Origin: Candidatus Rokuibacteriota bacterium
GTDB taxonomy: Bacteria > Methylomirabilota > Methylomirabilia > Rokubacteriales > CSP1-6
Direction: 5' to 3'
Assembly (NCBI GenBank): GCA_030647435.1
Contig: JAUSJX010000127.1
Location: 1-42,551 of the forward strand
Length of the DNA stretch: 42,551 bases
Part shown: in pieces, positions 1 through 9,257 of the stretch
How positions within the stretch are numbered: position 1 is the stretch's first letter
How the letters are laid out: the number at the start of each line of letters is the position of its first letter
Position numbers and translations under genes: made by a program
The notes under the pieces: generated by a model
Told to the model about the DNA's origin: nothing
The model's input: only the letters and a program-made list of their open reading frames with translations
Databases searched by the model: none

Positions 1-40
1 TCAGCGGCTGATGCGGACCATGGAATACAGCAGCCTTCAT
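1..40 (-). CDS. N-terminus of a zinc-type (MDR) alcohol dehydrogenase, partial at window edge
   Basis: Only the first 13 codons lie inside the window. They read MKAAVFHGPHQPL, the usual opening of medium-chain zinc-dependent alcohol dehydrogenases, which oxidise alcohols with NAD(P). A strong ribosome binding site, GAGGAGGAC on the minus strand (44-52), sits at the right distance before the ATG at 40. The rest of the gene, with its zinc ligands, is outside, so the family call rests on the N-terminal motif and the binding site alone. Confidence 0.55.
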   Translation of the reverse strand, partial: MKAAVFHGPHQPL

Positions 41-157
41 ATCGTCCTCCTCTATCGGTCTAGTGGGATCCGGGCGGCGTGCAGGCACAGACACTGCGCC
101 GCCTCGCCCGAGGTGTCAAGGCCCCCAAGGTTGTCGAGTCAGGCCTCGAGAAAGTCG

Positions 158-772
158 TCAGACCGCGCCGGAATCGGAGAGCGTCCGCGTGGCGGGGTCG
201 TCGAGATGGGCGATGCAGTTGAGCAACCGCACCCGCCACGGGGCCGGATGGTCGATGACGGTGAGCGCTGTATTCTCCCAGCGTGCCGGGACCTCCTGGC
301 CCTCCGGCAGGATCAAGTGTCTCGCGGCCAGCGAGCGGCAGACGAGCCCGTGCGTCACGACCGCAAGATGCCCGCCGGCCGCGGCGGCCGTCTCCCGCAC
401 GAGCGCCCAGGCGCGATCGACGCGCTCGTGGAAGACCTCCCAGGTCTCGCCTCCGGGCGGCGCGTAGTCCGGCGCAAACATGTCGAGGCCGAGCTCCGCG
501 TAGGGCGTGCCCCGGAGATCTCCAAAGTTGCGCTCCTGCAGCAGGGGGTCGTAGCTGATGGGCACGCCCGTGACCCGCTGAAGATGCTCGGCCGTCGTCA
601 CGGCGCGTGAGAAATCGCTCGAGAGGATGGCCGCGATGCCCTCAGACTCGAGGCGGCGCGCGAGGCGCTCCGCTTGAGCGACGCCGCGGGGAGAGAGCGG
701 GTTGTCGGGCAGCTGAACGGTGCGCGAGGCGTTGCCGAGCGTCTCGCCGTGACGGATCAGGAAGATCGACAT
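158..772 (-). CDS. Histidine phosphatase family protein (phosphoglycerate mutase-like)
   Basis: The 204-residue protein begins with the hallmark LIRHGE, where His8 would be the phosphorylated residue. It continues with the acid-bearing LQERNFG segment and a second catalytic His in VVTHGL, in the usual order for the cytosolic histidine phosphatase superfamily. Its length fits the small branch (CobC/GpmB-like). The substrate cannot be told: alpha-ribazole phosphate, sugar phosphates and other phosphoesters are all possible, and no cobalamin genes are near. It lies 18 bp downstream of the CoA transferase on the same strand, so the two are probably co-transcribed. Confidence 0.88.
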   Translation of the reverse strand: MSIFLIRHGETLGNASRTVQLPDNPLSPRGVAQAERLARRLESEGIAAILSSDFSRAVTTAEHLQRVTGVPISYDPLLQERNFGDLRGTPYAELGLDMFAPDYAPPGGETWEVFHERVDRAWALVRETAAAAGGHLAVVTHGLVCRSLAARHLILPEGQEVPARWENTALTVIDHPAPWRVRLLNCIAHLDDPATRTLSDSGAV

Positions 773-790
773 CCGCGAGCTGGAGGCGGC

Positions 791-1987
791 TTAGATGACG
801 CGCTCGCGTCGAAGCGCCGCGATGTCGACCGAGGCGTACCCGAGGCCCGCGAGAATCTGATCAGTGTGCTGGCCGAGCTTCGGCGCCGTCGCGCGCACTC
901 CGATTTCGCTCGCGGACATCCGCACGGGCGTGCGGATGTGGGGCACGCGTCCGAGCTCCGCGTCCTCGGCGTAGACCACGAGCTCGCGGTGCTGGACCTG
1001 CGGATCGGCAAAGAGCTCTGCGTAGGTGTACACGGGCCCGCCGGGCACGCCCGCATCGTCCAGCACCTTGCTCCAGTGCGCGGACGACGCTGTCGCCAGG
1101 ACCGCCGCCAGTTCCACTTCGAGCGCGGCGCGGTTGCGCATGCGGTCGGCGCCGCGGCGGAAGCGCGGATCATCTATCCACTCCGGATGCCCGAGAGCCT
1201 TGGCGGCGCGTTCCCAGATGCCCTGGCCGGCCGCGCCGATCATCATGTAGCCGTCCTTGGTCTCGAAGCGCTGGTACGGCGCATTCTGACGGTGGCGCGA
1301 ACCCTGGCGCGTGGGCTCCTTGTGATCGGCCAGCCAGCCCGCGCTCGTCCACGAGGAGAAACCGACGGCTGTCTCGAGGAGCGAGCACTCGACCTTCTGC
1401 CCCTGGCCCGTGCGCTGCCGCTCGTAGAGCGCCGCCAGGATGCCCTGCACGCCCCACATGCCCGTGCCGAGGTCACAGATGGGCAGGCCGACGGAAGTCG
1501 GCGGACCGTCAGGCTCTCCCGTGACGTGCATGATCCCGCCCATGCCCTGGGCGATCAGGTCGAAGCCGCCCCGCTCGCGGTAGGGGCCGTCGGAGCCGAA
1601 GCCGGACAGTTGTGCATAGACGAGGCGCGGGTTCTTCTGCCGCAGAACCTCGTAGCCCAGGCCCGCGCGGTCCATGACGGTGGGGCGATAGTTCTCCACG
1701 AGCACGTCCATGCCGATGACGAGCTTGAGGAAGATCTCGCGGCCGCCGGGCGCCTTGTAGTCGAGCGTCAGGCTTCTCTTGTTGCGGTTGATGTAGCGGA
1801 AGTAGGGATTGCGCTCGCTGCCGTCGCCCATGGCGCGAGAGGAGTCGCCCGTGCCGGGGCGTTCGACCTTGATCACGTCCGCGCCCATGTCGGCCAGGAT
1901 CATGGTGCAGTAGGGCCCCGCCATGTGCTCCGTCAAGTCGAGGACCTGGAGACCTTCCAGCGGGCCCCGCGCGTTCTTCTCCGCCAT
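791..1987 (-). CDS. CaiB/BaiF family (family III) CoA transferase
   Basis: The product moves CoA between carboxylic acids in the cytosol. The N-terminal segment LEGLQVLDLTEHMAGPYC, the ADMGADVIKVE motif and NRNKRSLTLD are standard family III landmarks. The Asp in PICDLGTGMW is the likely acyl-bearing nucleophile. An in-frame ATG at 2035 exists, but the ATG at 1987 (MAEKNARG) is preferred because GGAGGCGGC lies just before it and the homology starts here; this gives 398 residues, a normal length. The CoA donor and acceptor cannot be read from sequence. The histidine phosphatase follows and an acyl-CoA synthetase is divergent, which suggests organic-acid catabolism. Confidence 0.93.
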   Translation of the reverse strand: MAEKNARGPLEGLQVLDLTEHMAGPYCTMILADMGADVIKVERPGTGDSSRAMGDGSERNPYFRYINRNKRSLTLDYKAPGGREIFLKLVIGMDVLVENYRPTVMDRAGLGYEVLRQKNPRLVYAQLSGFGSDGPYRERGGFDLIAQGMGGIMHVTGEPDGPPTSVGLPICDLGTGMWGVQGILAALYERQRTGQGQKVECSLLETAVGFSSWTSAGWLADHKEPTRQGSRHRQNAPYQRFETKDGYMMIGAAGQGIWERAAKALGHPEWIDDPRFRRGADRMRNRAALEVELAAVLATASSAHWSKVLDDAGVPGGPVYTYAELFADPQVQHRELVVYAEDAELGRVPHIRTPVRMSASEIGVRATAPKLGQHTDQILAGLGYASVDIAALRRERVI

Positions 1988-2130
1988 GCCGCCTCCGTGA
2001 GAATCAGAGGCCCAAGGCTGCGGCCTCCAGACCACGGGAGATCATAGCACCCTGCGGGACGGAGAGGATCGGCGCGGGCACATCGAGGAGCCGGTTTGAC
2101 CTCGCACACGCGCTCTGGCAGGATCGGCGC

Positions 2131-4218
2131 GTGACCCGCACTTCGCTCGCCTCGTTTCTCGACCCGCACAGCATCGCGGTGATCGGCGCCTCCCGGGATC
2201 CCTCCAAGATCGGGGGCAGCGTGCTCGCCAACCTGCGCTCGGCGGGCTTCGCCGGCCGCATCGTGCCGGTGAACGTCCTCGCGACGACGGTCCAGGGGCT
2301 CCCGGCCTTTCCCTCGCTCCACGCGGTCGACGGCCCGGTCGACCTCGCCGTGATCACCGTGCCCGCCCCCGCTGTTCTCTCCGCGCTCAACGACTGCGTG
2401 GCCAAGGGCGTGGGCGGCGCCGTCGTGATCTCCGCCGGCTTCCGGGAAAGCGGTGAGGACGGACGGAAGCGGGAGGCCGAGCTCCGCGAGTGGCTCCGCG
2501 ACCAGCCCATCCGCGTCCTCGGCCCCAACTGCCTCGGGTGGATCAGGCCGTCGCGCCGTCTCAACGTCACGTTCGCCCCCGGCATGCCGGAGGCGGGAGG
2601 CATCGCGTTTGTCTCGCACTCCGGCGCGCTCGCCGTCGCCATTCTCGACTGGGCCCGCGAGCGCCGCATGGGCTTCTCGCTCTTCGCGAGCCTCGGCAAT
2701 CAGGCCGACCTCACCGAGGCGGACCTGCTCGAGGCCGTCACCGCTGACGCGGAGACGCGGGTCATCGCCGCCTATATCGAGGGCGTGGCGGACGGGCGGC
2801 GGTTCTTCGAGGCGCTGTGCGCGGCGGCGGCGGTCAAGCCCGTCGTGCTGCTGAAGGCCGGGCGCTCCGCCGAGGGCGCCCGCGCCGTCTCCTCGCATAC
2901 CGGCGCCCTCGCCGGCTCCGATCAGGCGTTCGACGCGGCGGTCAAGCAGGCGGGCGCGCTGCGCGCGGGCACCGTCGAGGAGCTCTTCGATCTCGCGCGC
3001 GGCTTGGTGAGCCAGCCCCTGCCGCGCGGCCGCCGGCTCCTCGTCGTGACCAATGGGGGAGGGCTCGGCATCGTCGCGACCGACGCGGCGCGGGAAGCGG
3101 GACTCGCGGTCGACCCGCTCGACGCGGCCGTGCGCGAGCGGCTCGCGGCCGTGCTGCCGCCGACAGCCAGCCTCGCCAATCCCGTCGATCTCGTCGGGGA
3201 CGCCGATGCCGCGCGCTACAGCAATGCGCTCCACGCCATCGGCGGCGCCGGGGCCGACGCCGCGCTCGTGGTGCTCACGGCTCAGGCAGCGACGGACGCG
3301 CTCGGCGTGGCGCGGGCGGTGATCGGCGCCACGCGGGGCTGGCCCATCCCGGTCGCCGGCGCCTTCGTCGGCGGCGCGCGCGTCGCGCCGGGTGCGCGCG
3401 CGTTCGAGGAGGCGGGGATCCCGTGCTATCCGTTTCCGGAGCCGGCGGTCAGGACCCTCGCGGGGATGGCGAGGCTCTTTGAGCGGCGCGGGCGCCGGGC
3501 GGAGCCGGCGCGCTTTCCCGCCCGCGTCGAGGAGTCGAAAGCGGCGGTTGCGCGGCTGAGCGCCTCCGGTCGGTCCACGTTCGGCATGGCGGAGCTCGAG
3601 CCCGTGCTCGAGAGCTATGGCATCCCCTGCGCGGCGGCGCGGCCGGCGACCACGTCGGCAGAGGCGGCCTCCGTCGCCGAGCGCCTCGGCTTCCCGGTGG
3701 CGCTCAAGCTGCGCTCCCCCGACATCACGCACAAGACCGAGGTGGGTGGGGTCCGCCTCGGCCTCGGCTCAGCCGGCGAGGTCGCGGAGGCGGCGACGGC
3801 CATGCTCGCGAGCGTACGCGCGGCGCGGCCCGACGCGCGTCTCGAGGGCGTGCTGGTCCAGCGGATGGCTCCGCCGGGCAAGGAGCTGCTGCTGGGCATG
3901 ATCAGGGATCCGCAGTTCGGTCCCCTGGTCGTGGTCGGCTTCGGCGGGATCTACGTCGAGGTGCTCAAGGACACGGCCGCGCGCCTCTGCCCGCTGGCCG
4001 CCCGCGACGCCCACGAGATGCTCGGCGAGCTCAGGATGGCGCCCCTGCTCAAGGGCGTCCGGGGGGAGCCGCCCGTCGACCTCGACGCGCTCGCCGAGAC
4101 GATCTGCCGCTTCGCCCAGCTCGCCGCCGATACGGCCGACCTCGCGGAGATCGAGGTGAATCCGCTCGTGGCCGGTCCCAGCGGCGTGATGGCCGTGGAC
4201 GCGCGAGCACGAATCTGA
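2131..4218 (+). CDS. ADP-forming acyl-CoA synthetase (acetate-CoA ligase type), fused alpha-beta
   Basis: This 695-residue cytosolic enzyme interconverts acyl-CoA, ADP and phosphate with acid, ATP and CoA. The alpha half has a CoA-binding start (IAVIGASRDPSKIGG) and the phosphohistidine motif SSHTGALAGSD, with His256. The beta half is an ATP-grasp domain with the second conserved His534 in DITHKTEVGG and the metal-site segment EIEVNPL near the end. Both catalytic histidines being present argues for an active enzyme. The GTG start has only a weak AGGA before it, and a possible -10 hexamer ends six bases upstream. It is transcribed away from the CoA transferase, and the two may act on the same acids. 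Confidence 0.93.
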   Translation: MTRTSLASFLDPHSIAVIGASRDPSKIGGSVLANLRSAGFAGRIVPVNVLATTVQGLPAFPSLHAVDGPVDLAVITVPAPAVLSALNDCVAKGVGGAVVISAGFRESGEDGRKREAELREWLRDQPIRVLGPNCLGWIRPSRRLNVTFAPGMPEAGGIAFVSHSGALAVAILDWARERRMGFSLFASLGNQADLTEADLLEAVTADAETRVIAAYIEGVADGRRFFEALCAAAAVKPVVLLKAGRSAEGARAVSSHTGALAGSDQAFDAAVKQAGALRAGTVEELFDLARGLVSQPLPRGRRLLVVTNGGGLGIVATDAAREAGLAVDPLDAAVRERLAAVLPPTASLANPVDLVGDADAARYSNALHAIGGAGADAALVVLTAQAATDALGVARAVIGATRGWPIPVAGAFVGGARVAPGARAFEEAGIPCYPFPEPAVRTLAGMARLFERRGRRAEPARFPARVEESKAAVARLSASGRSTFGMAELEPVLESYGIPCAAARPATTSAEAASVAERLGFPVALKLRSPDITHKTEVGGVRLGLGSAGEVAEAATAMLASVRAARPDARLEGVLVQRMAPPGKELLLGMIRDPQFGPLVVVGFGGIYVEVLKDTAARLCPLAARDAHEMLGELRMAPLLKGVRGEPPVDLDALAETICRFAQLAADTADLAEIEVNPLVAGPSGVMAVDARARI

Positions 4219-4227
4219 CCCGCTCCC

Positions 4228-5337
4228 TCAGGTCAGGACGGCGATCTTCTTTCGCTCGATGAGGCCGAAGTCGATCGCCGCGCCGAGCCCCGGGCCATCG
4301 AAGGCGTGGACCAGCCCCCGCTTGTCGACCTCGATGTCCTGGGCGAGGCCGTACTTCTGGGCTCCGGCCGGCAGCAGCACCTCGAAGAACTCGCAGTTCC
4401 GGATGGCCATCATCACGTGGAGGTTCGCCACGTTGTTGAGCGAGTTGCCGCCGTGGTGGATCTCGAAGTTCATGTGGAAGGCCTCGGCGAGATGCGCCGC
4501 CTTCACGAGGGCGGTGATGCCGCCCTTCACGGCGACGTCGCCGCGCAGGTAGTCGGTCGCCTGGTGGACGAGCCACGGCGCGTACGCGGTGAGGCCGCCC
4601 GGTGAGTACTCGGTGGCCAGGATCGGGATCGCCAGGTGCTGCTTGAGCTTCACGTAGCTCAGGAGGTCGTCATCCGCGAGCGGGTCCTCGTACCAGTAAA
4701 AGCCCAGCTCCTCGATGACCTTCCCCACGCGGAGCGCCTCGGGATACTGGTACGCCCAGGTCGGATCGAGCATGACGGTGAAGCCGTCGCCCACAGCGCG
4801 CCGGACGGCGCGGCAGACCTCCGCGTCGACGACTGGATCAGTAGGCGGATGGATCTTGTAAGCCGTCCAGCCCTCGGCTTTGAACCGCGTCGCTTCCTCC
4901 GCGTACGCCTCCTTGGTCGGCAGGACGGCCGAGCTGGCGTAGGCCGGGACGCTGTCGCGGTACGAACCAAGCAGCCGGTGAATGGGCAGGCCTGTAATCT
5001 TTCCCGCGATGTCCCAGAGCGCCACATCCATAGCGCCAATCGCGCGAAGCGTCGTCTGGCGGTTCTTCTGCCACATCGCCTGGTAGAGGCGCTCGCGCGC
5101 GAGCGGATCCTGGCCGAGCACGACCGGCTTCAGGTACTGGATGAGCGACTGCCCGTCCAGGTGCGCGCCGCGCATGGCCGAGCCGAGGAAGGCGTGACCC
5201 TTGACGCCGTCGTCGGTCTCGATCGTCACGAGGCCGAGCTGGCTCGCGCCGCTGAACGTCCCGGTGTGCCGGCCGTACTGGGTCGCCGGAATGTCGTCCC
5301 AGCCAAAGAGCGTCAAGTGAGCGTCGGTGATTTTCAT
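4228..5337 (-). CDS. Mandelate racemase/muconate lactonizing enzyme family protein
   Basis: The 369-residue protein belongs to the enolase superfamily, which abstracts an alpha proton from a carboxylate and stabilises the enolate with Mg2+. Visible landmarks are YKIHPP (KxH base motif), the metal ligands in LDPTWAY, WYEDPL and ILATEYS, and the general-base His in FEIHHGG. This pattern is closest to the mandelate racemase subgroup, acting as racemase or sugar-acid dehydratase; the substrate is not determinable. Its 3' end lies 9 bp from the convergent acyl-CoA synthetase. It diverges from livK, and GTGATAGT lies about 11 nt before its ATG as a possible -10. Confidence 0.9.
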   Translation of the reverse strand: MKITDAHLTLFGWDDIPATQYGRHTGTFSGASQLGLVTIETDDGVKGHAFLGSAMRGAHLDGQSLIQYLKPVVLGQDPLARERLYQAMWQKNRQTTLRAIGAMDVALWDIAGKITGLPIHRLLGSYRDSVPAYASSAVLPTKEAYAEEATRFKAEGWTAYKIHPPTDPVVDAEVCRAVRRAVGDGFTVMLDPTWAYQYPEALRVGKVIEELGFYWYEDPLADDDLLSYVKLKQHLAIPILATEYSPGGLTAYAPWLVHQATDYLRGDVAVKGGITALVKAAHLAEAFHMNFEIHHGGNSLNNVANLHVMMAIRNCEFFEVLLPAGAQKYGLAQDIEVDKRGLVHAFDGPGLGAAIDFGLIERKKIAVLT

Positions 5338-5397
5338 GACGAGGCGAGACTATCACACCGGCGTGCCGGAGCGACTGTGACTCCCCGGCCTGGGACC

Positions 5398-5426
5398 TTG
5401 ACAGGTCGGGGCAAGTTTGCTAGAAA
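5398..5426 (+). promoter_or_regulatory. sigma70-like promoter of the liv operon
   Basis: A perfect -35 hexamer TTGACA (5398-5403) is followed after exactly 17 bp by TAGAAA (5421-5426), matching four of six consensus -10 bases. The site lies 58 bp before the livK ATG in a locally AT-richer stretch. This is read from sequence only; no transcription start is known. Confidence 0.7.
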
Positions 5427-5483
5427 CAAACACCATTTCGAGTTGACCCTGGTCCGTTCCCGGACCATTTGAGGAGGACTTCG

Positions 5484-6665
5484 ATGACCACACTGCTGTG
5501 GAGACTCGTGGGCGCCCTAGCAGTGGTGGCGCTGTTCGGCGCCGCCGAGGCCCAGGCGCAGGCCCCGATCAAGATCGGTGCGTCGCTATCGCTCACCGGG
5601 ACCTACGCCGCGCTGGGGCAGAACCAGCACCGCGGCTACCAGCTCTGCGCCAAGGACGTCAACGAGAAGGGCGGCGTGCTCGGGCGCAAGATCGAGTTCG
5701 TGCTCTACGACGACCAGTCCCTGCCCGCCACCGGCGTGCGCCTCTACGAGAAGCTGATCACTCAGGACAAGGTGGACGCGATCATGGGCCCCTACTCCTC
5801 GGCCATCACGGAGGCCGTGGCCAACGTCAACGACCGCTACAAGATGCCCATGGTGGCCCCCATGGCCTCCACCACCTCCATCTTCAGGAAGGGGCGGAAG
5901 TACATCTTCATGGTCCAGTCCCCGGCGGAGGTGTACCTCGAGGGGCTGATCGAGGTGGCGGCCAAGCGGGGCCTCAAGACCGTGGCCATCATCAACGAGG
6001 ATACGCTCTTCCCGAAGGCCACGGTGCAGGGGACCATCGAGCTGGCCAAGAAGAAAGGGCTCCAGGTCGTCTTCGTCGAGGCCTACCCCAAGGGCAACAC
6101 GGACTTCTCCGCGCTCCTCACCAAGATGAAGGCGGCCAACCCAGACGTCCTGGGCGCGGCGACCTACTTCGACGACGCGCTGGCAATCACCCGCCAGATG
6201 AAGGAGCTCAACGTCAACCCGAAGATGTACGGGGTGACCGTGGGCGGTGACCTGCCGAAGTTCTACGAACAGCTCGGGCGCAACGCCGAGTACGTCTACG
6301 GCGCCAGCCAGTGGGAGCCGGAGCTGCCGTACCCCGGTTCCCAGCAGTTCGCCGAGGCGTACAAGAAGGAGTTCCCGGGGTCCGACCTCTCCTACCATTC
6401 CGCCGGCGGCTACGCCGGATGCCAGATCCTGGTCGAGGGCATCAGGCGCGCCGGGTCGCTCGACAGCGAGAAGATCCGCGAAGCGATCCTCAAGATGGAC
6501 TTCAACACGGTCTACGGCGGCTTCAAGGTGGACCAGGACGGCTTCCAGGTCTCCCACAAGATGGTCATGTTCCAGTGGCACGACGGCAAGAAGGTCATCG
6601 TGTGGCCGGACGAGCTGGCCGGCGGGAAGATCCGCTTCCCCACGCCGCCGTGGAACCAACGCTGA
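5484..6665 (+). CDS. livK: Branched-chain amino-acid ABC transporter substrate-binding protein
   Basis: This periplasmic protein captures the ligand for the Liv permease encoded downstream. It has a signal peptide (about residues 1-27, ending near AEAQAQA) and then the typical type I periplasmic-binding start IKIGASLSLTGTYAALG, followed by two Rossmann-like lobes over 393 residues. The ATG at 5484 is chosen over an upstream in-frame start because AGGAGG lies at 5472-5477. Ligands of this family include leucine, other amino acids, amides and aromatic acids, so the true ligand is open. A strong hairpin separates it from livH, as expected for a binding protein needed in excess. Confidence 0.93.
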   Translation: MTTLLWRLVGALAVVALFGAAEAQAQAPIKIGASLSLTGTYAALGQNQHRGYQLCAKDVNEKGGVLGRKIEFVLYDDQSLPATGVRLYEKLITQDKVDAIMGPYSSAITEAVANVNDRYKMPMVAPMASTTSIFRKGRKYIFMVQSPAEVYLEGLIEVAAKRGLKTVAIINEDTLFPKATVQGTIELAKKKGLQVVFVEAYPKGNTDFSALLTKMKAANPDVLGAATYFDDALAITRQMKELNVNPKMYGVTVGGDLPKFYEQLGRNAEYVYGASQWEPELPYPGSQQFAEAYKKEFPGSDLSYHSAGGYAGCQILVEGIRRAGSLDSEKIREAILKMDFNTVYGGFKVDQDGFQVSHKMVMFQWHDGKKVIVWPDELAGGKIRFPTPPWNQR

Positions 6666-6695
6666 CCAGATGACCGTCTGATTCGCCACAGGCAG

Positions 6696-6723
6696 GGCGC
6701 CCGCCGGGGCTCCGGCGGGCGCC
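6696..6723 (+). terminator. Strong GC hairpin between livK and livH
   Basis: Twelve bases, GGCGCCCGCCGG, pair perfectly with CCGGCGGGCGCC across a four-base loop. No T run follows, so it is more likely an attenuator or an mRNA-stabilising 3' end for livK than a full terminator. Its position between binding-protein and permease genes is a common design for raising binding-protein levels. Confidence 0.65.
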
Positions 6724-6757
6724 GGCTCGCCAGGGCCCTCTCGACTCGCGAGGCTCC

Positions 6758-7633
6758 ATGACCGTCGTCATCACCCCGACCATGATCGGCCAGGTGGTCA
6801 TCTCGGGCCTCCTGGCCGGATCGCTCTACGCGATGGTGGCCCTGGGCCTCGGGCTCGTCTTCGGCGTCATGCGGGTGCTCAACGTGGCCCACGGGCCGCT
6901 GCTCATGCTGGGCGCCTACACGACGTTTGGGCTCTTCCAGTGGCTCGGCCTGAACCCGTATCTCTCGCTCCTGGTGTCCATGCCGGCGCTGTTCGTCGTG
7001 GGCGTCGTCCTCCAGCGTCTGCTGGTGCGACGGGTGGTGGACGCGCCGGAACTGTCCTCGCTGCTGCTCACGTTCGGCGTGTCCATCGCCATCGTCAACC
7101 TGGCTCAGCTCGGCTTCACCTCCGATGTGCGGTCGGTGGAATATCTCACCGGGTCCTTCGTCCTGGGGCCGTTCGCTTTCTCCAAGTCTCGCGTGATCGC
7201 CTGCGCCTTCGCGCTCGTGATCACCGCCGGCGCGTTCTGGTTCCTGCGGCAGACCCGCCTCGGCAAGGCCATCCGCGCGGTCTCCCAGAGCCGCGAGGTG
7301 GCCCAGGTCTGTGGGATCAACGTCCAGCGGATCCACATGATTACCTTCGGCCTCGCCTCGGCGCTGGCGGCCGCCGGTGGGACCCTGATCGCCGTGATGG
7401 TCGCCATCCAACCCGAGATGGGGCAGGTCTACACCTTCAAGTCGTTCCTGGTGATCGTGCTGGGCGGCGCCGGCAACTATCCCGGCGCTCTGCTGGGCGG
7501 TCTGCTCCTCGGCCTCATCGAGCAGCTCTCCTCGTTGTTCATCACCACCCAGGTCAACGAGGCCGTCGCCTACATCCTGCTGGTCCTGGTGCTGCTGGTG
7601 AGACCGACGGGCCTGCTCAAGGGGCGCTCGTGA
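6758..7633 (+). CDS. livH: Branched-chain amino-acid ABC transporter permease LivH
   Basis: This 291-residue inner-membrane protein forms half of the Liv translocation channel. It is strongly hydrophobic with about eight predicted helices. The family segment GLGLVFGVMRVLNVAHGPLL lies near residue 30, and the cytoplasmic loop with GKAIRAVSQSREVA contacts the ATPases. The end, LLVLVLLVRPTGLLKGRS, is typical. Its stop overlaps the livM start (TGATG), showing translational coupling. Confidence 0.94.
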   Translation: MTVVITPTMIGQVVISGLLAGSLYAMVALGLGLVFGVMRVLNVAHGPLLMLGAYTTFGLFQWLGLNPYLSLLVSMPALFVVGVVLQRLLVRRVVDAPELSSLLLTFGVSIAIVNLAQLGFTSDVRSVEYLTGSFVLGPFAFSKSRVIACAFALVITAGAFWFLRQTRLGKAIRAVSQSREVAQVCGINVQRIHMITFGLASALAAAGGTLIAVMVAIQPEMGQVYTFKSFLVIVLGGAGNYPGALLGGLLLGLIEQLSSLFITTQVNEAVAYILLVLVLLVRPTGLLKGRS

Positions 7634-8553
7634 TGACGCGCTGGCTGCTGGCCGGTTTCCTGGTGCTGCTCGTCCTCCTGGCGCTTTACCCGATGCAGGG
7701 GACGGGTTACGGCATCCGCACCATGCTCCAGCTCTTCATGTGGATCGCGCTGGCTCAGTCCTGGAACCTGATCTCGGGGCTCACCGGTTACGTTTCGTTC
7801 GGGCACGTGGCCTTTTTCGGCATGGGCGCCTATACGGCCGGCATCCTGATCGGCAAGCTCGGGTGGCCGTGGCTGTTGGCGTGTCTGGCCGGCGGTGTCA
7901 TGGCCATGGTGCTGGCGCTGGTGATCGGCTGGCCGTGCCTCAGGCTCAAGGGGCCGTACTTCGCCATCGCCATGCTGGGGCTCAACGAGGTCTTGCGCGT
8001 GATCGTGTCCTATTACGAGGGCCTCACCGGCGGCGGCAGCGGCCTCTCCCTGCCCACGCTCCACGCGAGCGTGCCGATCTACTATGCCATGGGGCTGGTG
8101 GCGCTGCTGGTCACCGCGCTTACCTACGTGATCATCACTTCCCGCTTCGGCCTGCGCCTCATGACCATCCGGGAGGACGAGGTGGCGGCCGAGGCGATGG
8201 GAATCGACACCTTCCGCTACAAGCTCTACGCGTTCCTTCTCTCGGCCGTGGCGCCGGGGATCGTGGGCGGGCTGGCGGCCCGGGACCAGGGCTACATCGA
8301 GCCCACCAGCGTGTTCCCCCTCATCACGACGATCACCATGATCGTGATGGCGCTCTTCGGCGGCAAGGGAACCATCTGGGGCCCCGTGCTGGGCGCCGTC
8401 CTGCTGTTCACGTTTCAGGAGCTGGTCTGGGCCAGGTTCATCTACCTCCACCAGCTCCTCTTCGGCGCCATCATCGTCGGCGTTGTCCTGCTCATGCCAC
8501 GCGGCATTCTGGGCGTGCTCCAGCAGAAGTACAACCTCCCGAGGACCATCTGA
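7633..8553 (+). CDS. livM: Branched-chain amino-acid ABC transporter permease LivM
   Basis: This is the second channel subunit (306 residues) and pairs with LivH in the inner membrane. The family signature SWNLISGLTGYVSFGHVAFF is near residue 40. The ATPase-contact loop reads LRLMTIREDEVAAEAMGID, and the C-terminal GILGVLQQKY is usual. An in-frame GTG one codon upstream is an alternative start, but the ATG overlapping the livH stop is preferred. Its own stop overlaps the livG ATG in the same TGATG fashion. Confidence 0.94.
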   Translation: MTRWLLAGFLVLLVLLALYPMQGTGYGIRTMLQLFMWIALAQSWNLISGLTGYVSFGHVAFFGMGAYTAGILIGKLGWPWLLACLAGGVMAMVLALVIGWPCLRLKGPYFAIAMLGLNEVLRVIVSYYEGLTGGGSGLSLPTLHASVPIYYAMGLVALLVTALTYVIITSRFGLRLMTIREDEVAAEAMGIDTFRYKLYAFLLSAVAPGIVGGLAARDQGYIEPTSVFPLITTITMIVMALFGGKGTIWGPVLGAVLLFTFQELVWARFIYLHQLLFGAIIVGVVLLMPRGILGVLQQKYNLPRTI

Positions 8554-9257
8554 TGGAGCCCATCCTGATGGTGGACCGCGTGGTCAAGCGCTTTGGCGGC
8601 GTGACCGCCGTCAACAAGGTATCCCTGTCGCTCGAAGCGGGTCGTATCTACGGCCTGATCGGCCCGAACGGCTCGGGCAAGACCACGCTCTTCAACTGCA
8701 TCACGGGCGTCGATCAGGCCGACGAGGGGCAGATTCGCTTCAAGGGCCAGCGCATCGACGGGCTCAAGCCCCACCAGATTTTCCACCGGGGTATCGGCCG
8801 GACCTTCCAGGTTATCCGGGTCTTCCCGGAGCTGACGGCGCTCGAGAACCTGGTCGTGGTGACCATGGGCGACTATGCGCAGGCGCGCGCCCGAGCCGAG
8901 GAGCTGCTCCGCTTCGTCAAGCTCGAGCGGCTTGCCAACGAGTACGCGGGCAACCTCTCCTACGGCCAGCAGAAGCTGGTCGAGTTCGTCCGCGTGCTCA
9001 TGACGGACCCCGAGCTGGTCCTGCTCGACGAGCCGGCTGCCGGCGTGAACCGCACCCTCCTCAAAGAGCTGCTCGATGCGGTGCGGACGCTGCGGGACCG
9101 CGGCAAGACCGTGCTGCTGGTCGAACACGACATGAAGGTCGTCATGGGGCTCTGCGAGACGGTCTTCGTCCTCGACCACGGCGAGAAGCTGACCGAGGGC
9201 CCTCCCGGCGTCATCCAGTCTGACGAGCGAGTGATTGAAGCTTATTTTGGCCGCTAG
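8553..9257 (+). CDS. livG: Branched-chain amino-acid ABC transporter ATP-binding protein LivG
   Basis: This cytosolic ATPase (234 residues) powers the LivHM channel together with LivF. It shows Walker A GPNGSGKTT, the ABC signature LSYGQQK, Walker B LVLLDEP and the switch His in LLVEHDM. The LivG-type insert GIGRTFQVIRVFPELTALEN follows Walker A. The signature is LSYGQ rather than LSGGQ, which is normal for LivG. The last 23 bases overlap the start of a membrane glycosyltransferase gene, an unusual neighbour. Confidence 0.94.
   Translation: MEPILMVDRVVKRFGGVTAVNKVSLSLEAGRIYGLIGPNGSGKTTLFNCITGVDQADEGQIRFKGQRIDGLKPHQIFHRGIGRTFQVIRVFPELTALENLVVVTMGDYAQARARAEELLRFVKLERLANEYAGNLSYGQQKLVEFVRVLMTDPELVLLDEPAAGVNRTLLKELLDAVRTLRDRGKTVLLVEHDMKVVMGLCETVFVLDHGEKLTEGPPGVIQSDERVIEAYFGR

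Noticed and set aside
674-2047. Long plus-strand ORF of 457 codons opposite the CoA transferase
   Set aside because: It is the antisense shadow of the phosphatase and CoA transferase genes, with Arg/His/Ala-rich sequence and no domain.
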